From Thermophagus xiamenensis (GTDB taxonomy: Bacteria > Bacteroidota > Bacteroidia > Bacteroidales > Marinilabiliaceae), in contig NZ_FONA01000001.1 of NCBI RefSeq assembly GCF_900112795.1, forward strand, positions 1 through 64,000: DNA of 64,000 nucleotides. Direction: 5' to 3'. The position numbers and the translations under genes are program-made. The stretch's first letter is position 1. Every line of letters starts with the position of its first letter. Below, piece by piece: positions 26,766 to 34,889 of this stretch. The notes under the pieces are model-generated. The model ran no database searches. It was not told the origin of the DNA and worked only from the letters and a program-made list of their open reading frames with translations.

Positions 26766-27367
26766 TGAATATAGCCATCATAAAATATAATGCCGGTAAC
26801 ATCCGTTCGGTAAGTTTTGCCTTAGAACGGTTAGGGTACAAACCCATTATCACCGGCGACCATGATACCATCCGAAAAGCCGACAAAGTAATTTTCCCGG
26901 GTGTGGGTGAAGCCAGCACCACCATGGCCTTCCTGAAACAGAACGGACTGCATGAACTTATTCCATCGCTCACGCAACCGGTATTGGGCATTTGCCTGGG
27001 ATTACAACTCATGTGCAAATATTCGGAAGAAGGAGATACCGAATGCCTCGGCATCTTTAATGCCCCGGTAAAAAAATTCATCCCTCTGAAAGATGTATCA
27101 CCAAAACAAAAAATACCGCACATGGGGTGGAATAACCTGACGCATGTCAAAAGTCCTTTATTCAATCCGGAGCTGGAAGGTGAATTTGTCTATTTTGTGC
27201 ATAGCTATTATGTTCCAACCGGCGCCGAAACCATTGCTCAAGCCAATTACATTCACCCTTTTAGTGCGGCGCTGCAAAAAGATAATTTCTTTGCCACCCA
27301 GTTCCACCCCGAGAAAAGCGGTTCAGTGGGCGAACAAATATTAAAAAACTTCTTATCGCTTAAATAA
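26765..27367 (+). CDS. hisH: Imidazole glycerol phosphate synthase subunit HisH
   Basis: 200 residues, glutamine amidotransferase subunit feeding ammonia to HisF. Catalytic Cys in LGICLGLQLM, His and Glu in TQFHPEKSG; also VIFPGVGEASTTM and IPHMGWNNL. The start ATG shares its A with the preceding stop codon. First his gene of this cluster: hisG, D, C and B are not in the window. Confidence 0.96.
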   Translation: MNIAIIKYNAGNIRSVSFALERLGYKPIITGDHDTIRKADKVIFPGVGEASTTMAFLKQNGLHELIPSLTQPVLGICLGLQLMCKYSEEGDTECLGIFNAPVKKFIPLKDVSPKQKIPHMGWNNLTHVKSPLFNPELEGEFVYFVHSYYVPTGAETIAQANYIHPFSAALQKDNFFATQFHPEKSGSVGEQILKNFLSLK

Positions 27368-27398
27368 ACCTGTTTAGCCAAACAAACAACCATTTCAG

Positions 27399-28133
27399 AT
27401 GAAGGCCATAGAACTTATTCCTGCCATAGATATCATAGGGGGCAAATGTGTCCGTCTCAGCAAAGGTGATTACGATACAAAAAAAGTGTACAACGAGAAT
27501 CCGCTGGAGGTAGCCCTGCAATTTGAGGATGCCGGCATCCGGCGCCTTCACCTGGTAGACCTCGATGGCGCCAAAGAAGGAAGAATCATCAACTATAAAA
27601 TTCTGGAAAAAATAGCATCCCGTACCAATCTGATTATTGACTTTGGCGGTGGCCTCAAAACATCCGATGACCTCAGAATTGCCTTTGAATGTGGTGCTCA
27701 AATGGTCACGGGAGGCAGCATTGCCGTAAAAAATCCTGATGAATTTCTGTCGTGGCTCGAAAAATATTCGCCCGACAAAATCATCCTGGGTTCTGATACC
27801 AAAGATGGAAAAATCGCGGTTTCGGGATGGACTGAGACGGCCGAAACCGACCTGTTCGATTTTCTGGATAGCTATGTTCAAAAAGGCATCACAAAAACCA
27901 TCTGCACCGACATCAGCAAAGACGGCATGTTGAAAGGTCCCGCAATAGAATTATACAAAAACATCCTGCAACGCTTTCCGGACCTTTACCTCATCGCCAG
28001 TGGAGGCGTCAGCTGCATGAAAGACATCGATGCACTTGAAGCAGCGGGCATCCCCGCCGTCATCTTCGGCAAGGCCATTTATGAGGGGCGGATAAGAGTG
28101 GAAGAGCTGAGCAAAAAGTTGATTGGCGGATGA
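27399..28133 (+). CDS. hisA: ProFAR isomerase HisA
   Basis: 244 residues, a (beta/alpha)8 barrel with two phosphate sites. LIPAIDIIGGKCVRLSKGDY carries the first catalytic Asp, and TICTDISKDGMLKGPAIELY the second half. It isomerises ProFAR to PRFAR, the substrate of HisHF. It follows hisH by 31 bp. The hisF gene that normally comes directly after is displaced by an inserted cassette. Confidence 0.96.
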   Translation: MKAIELIPAIDIIGGKCVRLSKGDYDTKKVYNENPLEVALQFEDAGIRRLHLVDLDGAKEGRIINYKILEKIASRTNLIIDFGGGLKTSDDLRIAFECGAQMVTGGSIAVKNPDEFLSWLEKYSPDKIILGSDTKDGKIAVSGWTETAETDLFDFLDSYVQKGITKTICTDISKDGMLKGPAIELYKNILQRFPDLYLIASGGVSCMKDIDALEAAGIPAVIFGKAIYEGRIRVEELSKKLIGG

Positions 28134-28145
28134 TACAAGGCAGAA

Positions 28146-28684
28146 GTGCACAGGCAGAAGGCAGAAGGGTGAAAGGGAATTTTAACTTTACTGAAAAAAG
28201 TCATTTTACAAAGTGCGTTTTATTATAAATTTAATTTTACAATAAAACCATAAATCATGAAAACCTATCGAGAACTGATTGTATGGCAAAAAGCAATGGA
28301 TTTGGTCTGTCTGATTTATGAGTTAACATCCACTTTCCCAAAAGAAGAAGTTTATTCCCTCACCAGCCAATTAAGAAGAGCGTCAGTTTCCATTCCCAGC
28401 AATATAGCTGAAGGTTACGGACGAAACAGTTTAAATGATTACATTAGACATTTGCAAATTGCAGCCGGTTCCCTATATGAATTTCAAACGCAAATTGAAA
28501 TAGCAAAACGACTAAATTTTTTGAACGATGAAGCTTTTTTAAAAGCCTACAGGCTCAGTACCGAAGTGGAAAAAATGTTGGCCTCTTTAATTACAAAATT
28601 GAAAAACAAACAATAGCAAAATGTATATCACTGCACAGCAGCAGAACACATGGAAGTAATCCCTTCTGCCTTCTGCCTGTGCAC
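28146..28684. mobile_element. Cassette with perfect 24-bp terminal inverted repeats carrying one four-helix-bundle gene
   Basis: 28146-28169 starts GTGCACAGGCAG and ends GGCAGAAGGG; 28661-28684 is its exact reverse complement over all 24 bp. Between them lies a single gene (28257-28616). The unit of 539 bp is placed between hisA (stop 28133) and hisF (start 28702). No transposase is encoded and no target duplication was evident. Solo copies of the border sequence occur at 19224-19252 and, shortened, at 39200-39216. Calling it mobile is inference. Confidence 0.6.
28257..28616 (+). CDS. Four-helix bundle protein (S23 / 23S rRNA intervening-sequence protein family)
   Basis: 119 residues with the family pattern: MKTYRELIVWQKAMDLV, LTSQLRRASVSIPSNIAEGY, YIRHLQIAAGSLYEFQTQI, and a final helix SLITKLKNKQ. 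Members form a four-helix bundle and are found inside 23S rRNA intervening sequences, as stand-alone genes, and as relatives of the Avd protein of diversity-generating retroelements. Their biochemical role is not settled; nucleic-acid binding is suspected from the basic surface. Here the gene is not near rRNA or a reverse transcriptase but lies within a his operon, bounded by perfect inverted repeats. Confidence 0.88.
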   Translation: MKTYRELIVWQKAMDLVCLIYELTSTFPKEEVYSLTSQLRRASVSIPSNIAEGYGRNSLNDYIRHLQIAAGSLYEFQTQIEIAKRLNFLNDEAFLKAYRLSTEVEKMLASLITKLKNKQ

Positions 28685-28701
28685 TAATTAACTTAAAAAT
28701 T

Positions 28702-29457
28702 ATGCTCTCAAAACGTATCATACCTTGTCTCGACATACGAAACGGGAAAACCGTTAAAGGCGTCAAGTTTCTCGACATTAAGGAAGTGGGCGACCCTGTA
28801 GAATTAGGGGCACTGTATGCCCGTCAGGGTGCTGACGAGCTGGTGTTTCTCGACATTACGGCCAGCCACGAAAAGCGAAAAACCTTTGCCGACCTGGTAC
28901 TTCGTATCGCCCAACACATCAACATTCCTTTTACGGTAGGCGGGGGCATCAGTGAATTGAAAGATGCCGAAATTTTACTCAATGCCGGTGCCGATAAGAT
29001 ATCCATCAACTCATCAGCGGTACGTAACCCACAACTGATTAGTGACATGGCCAAACATTTCGGCAGTCAGTTTGTAGTAGTTGCAATAGATGCTAAACAA
29101 GTTGAGGACGATGATTGGGTGGTAACGGTTAATGGCGGACGTATCCCTACCGAAAAAAGATTATTCTCATGGGCCCGCGAAGCAGAAGACAGAGGAGCCG
29201 GTGAAATTCTTTTTACCAGTATGGACCACGATGGCGTTAAAAAAGGGTTTGCCAACGAAGCGCTGGCGCGTCTGTCCGAAGAACTGTCAATACCCATAAT
29301 AGCCTCGGGTGGTGCCGGCGCTAAAGAACATTTCAAAGATGTCTTTACCATCGGAAAAGCAGATGCCGGACTGGCAGCAAGTATTTTTCACTTTAATGAA
29401 ATTCCCATTCCGGAATTAAAAGATTATCTGCGAAGTCATAATATTCCGGTCAGATAA
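28702..29457 (+). CDS. hisF: Imidazole glycerol phosphate synthase subunit HisF
   Basis: 251 residues, cyclase subunit forming imidazole glycerol phosphate and AICAR with HisH. Catalytic Asp in [17 protein letters not shown] and in [13 protein letters not shown]; phosphate sites in VGGGIS and ASGGAGA. It is separated from hisA by a 568-bp gap containing the four-helix-bundle cassette, so its transcription may now depend on read-through of the cassette or an own promoter. Confidence 0.97.
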   Translation: MLSKRIIPCLDIRNGKTVKGVKFLDIKEVGDPVELGALYARQGADELVFLDITASHEKRKTFADLVLRIAQHINIPFTVGGGISELKDAEILLNAGADKISINSSAVRNPQLISDMAKHFGSQFVVVAIDAKQVEDDDWVVTVNGGRIPTEKRLFSWAREAEDRGAGEILFTSMDHDGVKKGFANEALARLSEELSIPIIASGGAGAKEHFKDVFTIGKADAGLAASIFHFNEIPIPELKDYLRSHNIPVR

Positions 29458-29488
29458 AAATTAGATTACAACCTCAATCCAATATTAT

Positions 29489-29496
29489 TATCTTTG
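29489..29496 (+). promoter_or_regulatory. Possible -7 box between hisF and hisIE
   Basis: TATCTTTG is an exact TAnnTTTG match in the 264-bp gap after hisF. No clear upstream TTG partner, so only suggestive. Confidence 0.3.
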
Positions 29497-29721
29497 CAAT
29501 CTTTAAGTTGCTTTTGTTTCTCAACAATTTTTTTATAAGTACCAAGGAGCGTGTCTGAAAAATCCTATTTATATACTTTGAGATACCCCTCAAGCAACTC
29601 ACTTATATCATGCAAAAACAACCAATAAAAAAACGCAACTTGATATAACGATAAATTCTTGAGAAACTTTCAGTTTAGCAACACTATTAGAAAATACATT
29701 TTAGACCAAAATAAAGAAACC

Positions 29722-30318
29722 ATGCAATTAGACTTTTCAAAATTAGGGAACGGACTTCTTCCGGCCATCATTCAGGATGCGGATACCAACGTTGTTCTTA
29801 TGCTGGGATTTATGAATGAAGAAGCCTTTGAAAAAACCCAAAAAGAGAAAAAAGTCACCTTTTATAGTCGCACCAAACAACGATTGTGGACAAAAGGCGA
29901 AGAATCAGGTAACTTTCTGGAAGTAGTCAAAATCATTTCCGACTGCGATAATGATACCATATTGATTAAAGCCCATCCGGCCGGTCCGGTATGTCATACC
30001 GGTAACGACACCTGTTTCGCCGAATCCAATAAAGGAAATATCGATTTTCTGGTAGCGCTGCAAGACCTTATTGACAGTAGACGTCAAACCATGCCCGAAG
30101 GCTCTTACACCACCTCTTTGTTTAAAAAAGGCATTAATAAAATAGCCCAGAAAGTGGGTGAAGAAGCTGTTGAGACAGTCATTGAAGCCAAAGACCACAA
30201 CGATGATTTATTTCTGAACGAAGCGGCCGACCTCACCTACCACCTGTTGGTATTACTCACGGCCAAAGGCTTTCGGATTGAAGATGTGGTAAAAGTTTTA
30301 CAACAAAGACATAAATAG
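29722..30318 (+). CDS. hisI: Bifunctional phosphoribosyl-AMP cyclohydrolase / phosphoribosyl-ATP pyrophosphatase
   Basis: 198 residues from ATG 29722 (MQLDFSKLGNGLLPAIIQDA); an upstream TTG in frame is rejected. The HisI half (about 1-110) has VLMLGFMNEEAFEKT, FYSRTKQRLWTKGE and the metal-binding ISDCDNDTILI and HPAGPVCHTGNDTCF. The HisE half (about 115-198) has YTTSLFKKGINKIAQKVGEEAVE and EAADLTYHLLVLL. The fusion (hisIE) carries out the second and third steps of histidine synthesis. It lies 264 bp after hisF, a longer gap than usual. Confidence 0.95.
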   Translation: MQLDFSKLGNGLLPAIIQDADTNVVLMLGFMNEEAFEKTQKEKKVTFYSRTKQRLWTKGEESGNFLEVVKIISDCDNDTILIKAHPAGPVCHTGNDTCFAESNKGNIDFLVALQDLIDSRRQTMPEGSYTTSLFKKGINKIAQKVGEEAVETVIEAKDHNDDLFLNEAADLTYHLLVLLTAKGFRIEDVVKVLQQRHK

Positions 30319-30570
30319 CCCGCAAACTTCATCTAAGTTATTGGTCGAATGGAATTAAAGGTTAGAGATATTAGGGGATAGTGGTTAGTCATTAGTGGTT
30401 AGTGGTTAATCATTGGTGATTACTTATTTAGTCATTAGGTTATAGTAGTTTGTGGAAACAAACTAATAACTAAAAAACTAATTACTGATTACTAATTACT
30501 AATGACTATTGACTAATCACTATTAACTAATCACTTTTATCTAACAATAACCGATTAGCAATAAAACAAA
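30319..30570. repeat. TTAGTCATTAGTGG-type tract with inverted halves
   Basis: 30358-30430 holds GTGGTTAGTCATTAGTGG forms; 30465-30540 holds the inverted form (ACTAATGACTATTGACTA). The two halves could fold on each other as a long imperfect hairpin around AGTTTGTGGAAACAAACT (30449-30466), itself palindromic. No gene. Confidence 0.65.
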
Positions 30571-31128
30571 ATGACTCTGATAAAGAGAGATGTAGCCATC
30601 TCAATATTGGATAAATATTATCCCGGGAATCATCCGGCCAGGAATATATTACTGACACACAGCCGAAAGGTTCAACAAAAAGCGCTTCAAATAGCCGACT
30701 TACATCCCGAACTAAATGCCGACCGACAGTTTATAGCTGAAGCAGCGATGCTGCACGATATCGGCATCTTTCTGACTTATGCGCCGGAAATAGGGTGCAA
30801 CGGAACAAATCCATACATATGTCATGGCTACCTGGGGCGTGAAATCCTGGAAAAAGAAGGCTTGCCTTGTCATGCACTGGTTTGTGAAAGACATACAGGG
30901 ACAGGCTTAACAGCAGAAGAAATAAAAAGCCAAAAGCTTCCGCTTCCGGTTAGAGAGATGGTTCCCCTTTCCATTGAAGAACAAATCATCTGCTTTGCGG
31001 ATAAATTTTTCAGCAAAGGACGTAACCCCGAAAGAGAAAAAAGCATCGATGAAATAACCCGTTCTCTGAAAAAATATGGCAACGATAAAATTGAGACTTT
31101 TTTAAAATGGAAAAACATATTTCTATAA
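30571..31128 (+). CDS. HD-domain phosphohydrolase-like protein
   Basis: 185 residues with an HD/HDIG-type metal site: the first His in LLTHSRKVQQKALQIA, the HD pair in AAMLHDIGIF, then CHGYLGREIL, CERHTGTGL and a late Asp in CFADKFF. The domain family includes nucleotidases and phosphodiesterases acting on small nucleotides or tRNA ends; the substrate is unknown. No signal peptide. It precedes the thioesterase by 38 bp and may be co-transcribed. Confidence 0.85.
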   Translation: MTLIKRDVAISILDKYYPGNHPARNILLTHSRKVQQKALQIADLHPELNADRQFIAEAAMLHDIGIFLTYAPEIGCNGTNPYICHGYLGREILEKEGLPCHALVCERHTGTGLTAEEIKSQKLPLPVREMVPLSIEEQIICFADKFFSKGRNPEREKSIDEITRSLKKYGNDKIETFLKWKNIFL

Positions 31129-31166
31129 ATTATAAATAAAAAACCTCATTAAACCCACGCATCCAC

Positions 31167-31919
31167 ATGAACACTGAAATCTGGAAAGAACCGGTCACCA
31201 TCTCTTCATTCGACGTAGGGGCTTCCGGCTGTTTGGAACCCACATATCTTATGAAACATCTTCAGGAGGCGGCTGCCAAACATGCCATCGTACTTGGCGT
31301 AGGCTTTGAAGAGCTAAAAAAAGATAATATTTTCTGGGCTCTGACCCACCTTCAGGTCGAAATCGAACGCTGGCCCCTCATGATGGAACAAGTCACCGTA
31401 GAAACATGGCCACGAAATATTCAAAAATTATATACTACCCGCGATTTTTTAGTTAAAGATAAGAGCGACAATATCCTCATCCGAGCATCCTCAGCCTGGA
31501 TTATGGTGGATATATCCCGAAAAAGGCCTGTACGACCTTATGACCGGCTACAAAACAAACCTTTTGTTCCTGCGATTATGGCATTGGGCGATTTTCCCAC
31601 CACCCTCAACCGGATTCCGGACAACATCAAACTGACGGAGCATCGTCGACAGGTTGTCTATTCAGACCTCGACATTAATCACCATGTGAACAATACCCGT
31701 TACATGGAATGGCTCATGGATGCCATTGACCCCACAAATATTGAAATCACCTCTTTCAATCTCCATTTCTCCAACGAATTCAGGAAAGGGGAAGCGGTAA
31801 ACATAAAAACAGGTAAACCAAATACTGATACCAATCACTTGATATTTGAAATTGAACATCAATCAACAGGTAAAACCGGTTGCAGCGGAGAAATTTATTT
31901 TAAGCCGATTCAACAATAA
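31167..31919 (+). CDS. Acyl-ACP thioesterase (FatA/FatB family)
   Basis: 250 residues forming two fused hotdog folds. Recognisable: FDVGASGCLEPTYLMKHLQEAA, LTHLQVEIERWP, VETWPRNIQKLYTTRDF, SSAWIMVDISRKRPVRP, and the second half VVYSDLDINHHVNNTRYMEW with the conserved D-N-H-V-N-N pattern around the catalytic residues. It hydrolyses acyl-ACP to free fatty acid in the cytoplasm; bacterial members are common in anaerobic Bacteroidota and Firmicutes. Chain-length preference cannot be told. Confidence 0.9.
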   Translation: MNTEIWKEPVTISSFDVGASGCLEPTYLMKHLQEAAAKHAIVLGVGFEELKKDNIFWALTHLQVEIERWPLMMEQVTVETWPRNIQKLYTTRDFLVKDKSDNILIRASSAWIMVDISRKRPVRPYDRLQNKPFVPAIMALGDFPTTLNRIPDNIKLTEHRRQVVYSDLDINHHVNNTRYMEWLMDAIDPTNIEITSFNLHFSNEFRKGEAVNIKTGKPNTDTNHLIFEIEHQSTGKTGCSGEIYFKPIQQ

Positions 31920-32082
31920 ACACTTAGCATTTAGGCCCGCCCATCCCTTTATTTAAAATCAATCTTGTTATAAATTGTTATTTATACATATCTATTCTTT
32001 TATATATTTTTATTATTATTTATTTTTATTGCCGATAAACCTTTCAGTGCATTAACAACAAACAACCAAATAAAAGAGCTCT

Positions 32083-33675
32083 ATGCAAAAGGTGGTTTTC
32101 TCGGTAATAGTATTCACCCTTGCCTTGCTGGCACTTTTACGCATTCTGTACACTCCCCCTCTGCCCAACCTGAAGGAGATGAAACTCAGGCAGGAATATG
32201 CTATCAAGCCCAAACCTGCCGTTGACCATTCACTGTTCCCTGAACTACAAAAAGACTTCAAGACCCCTCAGGAAGTTACCGAAGCCTGCATTGGATGTCA
32301 CAACCAACGGCATAAAGAAATCATAGCTTCCAGTCACTGGAACTGGGAACGAATCTCTTATATAGAAGGTCGCGGTATTGCATCTATTGGCAAAAGCAAT
32401 GTAATTAACAATTTCTGTATTGGTGCCACCTCAAACGAGCAGGCCTGTGCCAAATGTCACATCGGTTTTGGCATGGGTAGCGACCAGTTTAGCTTTGAAG
32501 CGGCCCGAAATGTGGATTGTATGGTATGCCACGACAACAGTGAAGAATACATCAAAGGAGCTTCCATGGCCGGCTATCCCGACCGGTCGGTTAACCTGAC
32601 AAAGGTGGCTCAAAATGTGGGACGACCCCAAAGTATGAATTGCGGCTCATGCCATTTCTACAGTGGCGGCGGAAACAATGTGAAGCATGGCGATTTGGAA
32701 GACGCCTTACTTTCGGCAACCCGGGAAATAGACGTGCATATGGCCGTCAATGGCATAAACATGACCTGTGTGGATTGTCACTCTGCGGAAAACCATCAGA
32801 TAAAAGGCAAACTCTATTCTGTTTCCTCCGGCAACGAAAATCGTCTCACTTGTGACCATTGTCATACCAACACTCCCCATATGGATAGAATGCTGAACCT
32901 GCATACTGCTCGTGTGGCTTGTCAAACCTGTCATATCCCAACCTATGCCAAAGTCAACCCCACCAAGATGGAGTGGCGATGGTCTGAAGCAGGAAAACTC
33001 ATAGACGGTCAACCATATCACATTGTGGATACCATCACCGGTGCCGAAACATATATGTCAATCAAAGGCTCCTTTGTTTGGAAAACCAATGTGGAACCCG
33101 AATATTTTTGGTTCAATGGTCAGGCTTCCCATTACATCCTGGGCGACAAAGTAGATTCCATACCGGTTCAGGTGAACCGCTTGATGGGTTCGGCCAGTGA
33201 CCCCCAATCCAAAATCTTCCCTGTTAAAGTTCACCGAGGTGACCAAATCTATGACCCCAAAACAAAAATGTTGATTCAGCCCAAATTATGGGCAGCGATA
33301 AAAGGCGACAGCGCTTATTGGCAGGACTTTGACTGGAACCTGGCTGCCGAAGCGGGCATGAAACGTGTCGGCCTTCCTTACAGCGGTGAATATGAATTTG
33401 TGGAAACCGAGATGTACTGGCCTGTAAACCATATGGTGGCACCAAAAGATATGGCTCTCTCCTGCGAAGAGTGTCACACGCGTCACAACAGCCGGTTGGC
33501 TTCGATAACCGACTTTTACATGCCGGGACGCGACACCAATGCCGGCATCGACCTTATAGGCAAGTTACTTATTATCGCGGCCATTACCGGTGTAATACTG
33601 CATACCCTGGGACGTATCGCTGCATCGGTAAAAAACAGAGAAATAGAAACTGAAGTAATCAACACCCATCAATAA
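32083..33675 (+). CDS. Octaheme c-type cytochrome, tetrathionate reductase (OTR) family
   Basis: 530 residues with exactly eight CxxCH haem sites: C69 (CIGCH), C122 (CAKCH), C146 (CMVCH), C187 (CGSCH), C229 (CVDCH), C257 (CDHCH), C280 (CQTCH) and C461 (CEECH). The long gap before the eighth and the AARNVDCMVCHDNSEEY stretch match octaheme tetrathionate reductase-type proteins. It has an N-terminal membrane anchor (residues 4-20) and a C-terminal one (491-510), so the haem part faces the periplasm. Relatives reduce tetrathionate, nitrite or hydroxylamine in vitro; the physiological substrate is not settled. The next gene encodes a cytochrome b that could pass quinol electrons to it, and two sulfur-compound transporters follow, which favours a sulfur oxyanion. 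Confidence 0.9.
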   Translation: MQKVVFSVIVFTLALLALLRILYTPPLPNLKEMKLRQEYAIKPKPAVDHSLFPELQKDFKTPQEVTEACIGCHNQRHKEIIASSHWNWERISYIEGRGIASIGKSNVINNFCIGATSNEQACAKCHIGFGMGSDQFSFEAARNVDCMVCHDNSEEYIKGASMAGYPDRSVNLTKVAQNVGRPQSMNCGSCHFYSGGGNNVKHGDLEDALLSATREIDVHMAVNGINMTCVDCHSAENHQIKGKLYSVSSGNENRLTCDHCHTNTPHMDRMLNLHTARVACQTCHIPTYAKVNPTKMEWRWSEAGKLIDGQPYHIVDTITGAETYMSIKGSFVWKTNVEPEYFWFNGQASHYILGDKVDSIPVQVNRLMGSASDPQSKIFPVKVHRGDQIYDPKTKMLIQPKLWAAIKGDSAYWQDFDWNLAAEAGMKRVGLPYSGEYEFVETEMYWPVNHMVAPKDMALSCEECHTRHNSRLASITDFYMPGRDTNAGIDLIGKLLIIAAITGVILHTLGRIAASVKNREIETEVINTHQ

Positions 33676-33686
33676 AATTATCGGCC

Positions 33687-34325
33687 ATGGCAAGAGTTTA
33701 TATCTATAGAAAATTTGAACGTTTCTGGCATTGGACCCAGGCTATTCTCATATTTTACCTGGCCCTTACCGGTTTCGAAATTCATGGCAGTTATTCCTTT
33801 CTGGGTTATGAACAAGCAGTGAAGTCTCATCGAGTAGCTGCCTGGATGCTCCTCATTCTTATCGCCTTTTCCATTTTCTGGCATTTCACCACAGGCGAGT
33901 GGCGACAGTACATTCCCACATTTTCCAAACTTAAAGCACAAATTCGCTATTACACGGTAGGTATCTTCAAGGGAGAAAATCACCCAACCCGCAAGTCACC
34001 GAAAAGCAAGCTCAATCCCCTCCAGGCTCTCACTTACCTGGGTTTTAAGCTGGTAATGGCTCCAATGCTCATTATCACCGGTCTGATTTATATGTTTTAC
34101 CGAACCATCGATGCCAACAATATGGTTATTATAAGCGACATACCACTGGAAACGATAGCCTCCATCCATACACTTGGAGCATACCTAATTATCATGTTTG
34201 CCATTGTTCACGTTTACATGACCACCACCGGTGAAACGCCCACCTCAAACATCAGGGCTATGATTACCGGTTATGAAGACCTTGAAACAGATGATGACAG
34301 CTCAAAAGCTACTGACACCAAATAA
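33687..34325 (+). CDS. Cytochrome b561-like membrane protein
   Basis: 212 residues with about four membrane spans: HWTQAILIFYLALTGFEIH (span 1), SHRVAAWMLLILIAFSIFWHF (2), FKLVMAPMLIITGLIYMFY (3), and TLGAYLIIMFAIVHVYMT (4). Paired His residues in spans 1, 2 and 4 (FWHW, KSHR, IHTLGAY, VHVYMT) are likely haem b ligands. It probably oxidises menaquinol and donates to the octaheme cytochrome whose gene ends 11 bp upstream. The tail is acidic and soluble. Confidence 0.88.
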   Translation: MARVYIYRKFERFWHWTQAILIFYLALTGFEIHGSYSFLGYEQAVKSHRVAAWMLLILIAFSIFWHFTTGEWRQYIPTFSKLKAQIRYYTVGIFKGENHPTRKSPKSKLNPLQALTYLGFKLVMAPMLIITGLIYMFYRTIDANNMVIISDIPLETIASIHTLGAYLIIMFAIVHVYMTTTGETPTSNIRAMITGYEDLETDDDSSKATDTK

Positions 34326-34344
34326 CATCTAAGAAGAGTTAACT

Positions 34345-34869
34345 ATGAACAAGAAAAATGGATATATGAATCCCTATCTTGCCGGAGTACTTCTGGGTTT
34401 CGTGTTGTTGACGACCATTTATATCACCGGACGTGGTTTGGGTGCCAGCGGCGCCATGAAGAGTGTAGCTGTTAGTGCAGTAAAAGCAGCTGCCCCGGAA
34501 CATTACAGCAACACCCCTTATTACCGCAGCTATGCCGCTGACCATCCTCAGGGACCCATGAAGTCGTGGCTTGTATTCGAAATGCTGGGAGTATTGGTCG
34601 GGGCATTCTTCTCAGGCACCCTATCGGGACGCATAGGACTGAAATTGGAGAAAGGACCCGGTGTAACCAATGTTGGCCGTTTGGCAGGCGCCATAGCGGG
34701 AGGTTTTCTCTTTGGCTTTGGGAGCCAGCTGGGGCGGGGATGTACCAGCGGGTCGGCTCTCAGTGGGATGGCTGTCATGTCCTATGGTGGTATTGTCACG
34801 ATGGTTGCCATATTTGGTGGCGCCTATGCATTTGCCTGGTTCTTCAGAAAAATGTGGATTTCACGATAA
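34345..34869 (+). CDS. YeeE/YedE family sulfur-compound transporter, short form
   Basis: 174 residues, hydrophobic. It carries the family element GFGSQLGRGCTSGSALSGM with a conserved Cys, plus LVGAFFSGTLSGRIGL and a second glycine-rich helix pair. YeeE (TsuA) of this family takes up thiosulfate through Cys residues lining the path. The protein is about half the length of a full transporter, so it probably pairs with the gene that follows 20 bp downstream. The unusual N-terminal part (residues 15-70) has one span and a soluble loop. Confidence 0.85.
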   Translation: MNKKNGYMNPYLAGVLLGFVLLTTIYITGRGLGASGAMKSVAVSAVKAAAPEHYSNTPYYRSYAADHPQGPMKSWLVFEMLGVLVGAFFSGTLSGRIGLKLEKGPGVTNVGRLAGAIAGGFLFGFGSQLGRGCTSGSALSGMAVMSYGGIVTMVAIFGGAYAFAWFFRKMWISR

Positions 34870-34889
34870 CCCTAAAACAAGCATAAATT

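Noticed and set aside
28257-28616. Intervening sequence of a 23S rRNA gene
   Set aside because: No rRNA sequence flanks the four-helix-bundle gene; its neighbours are hisA and hisF.
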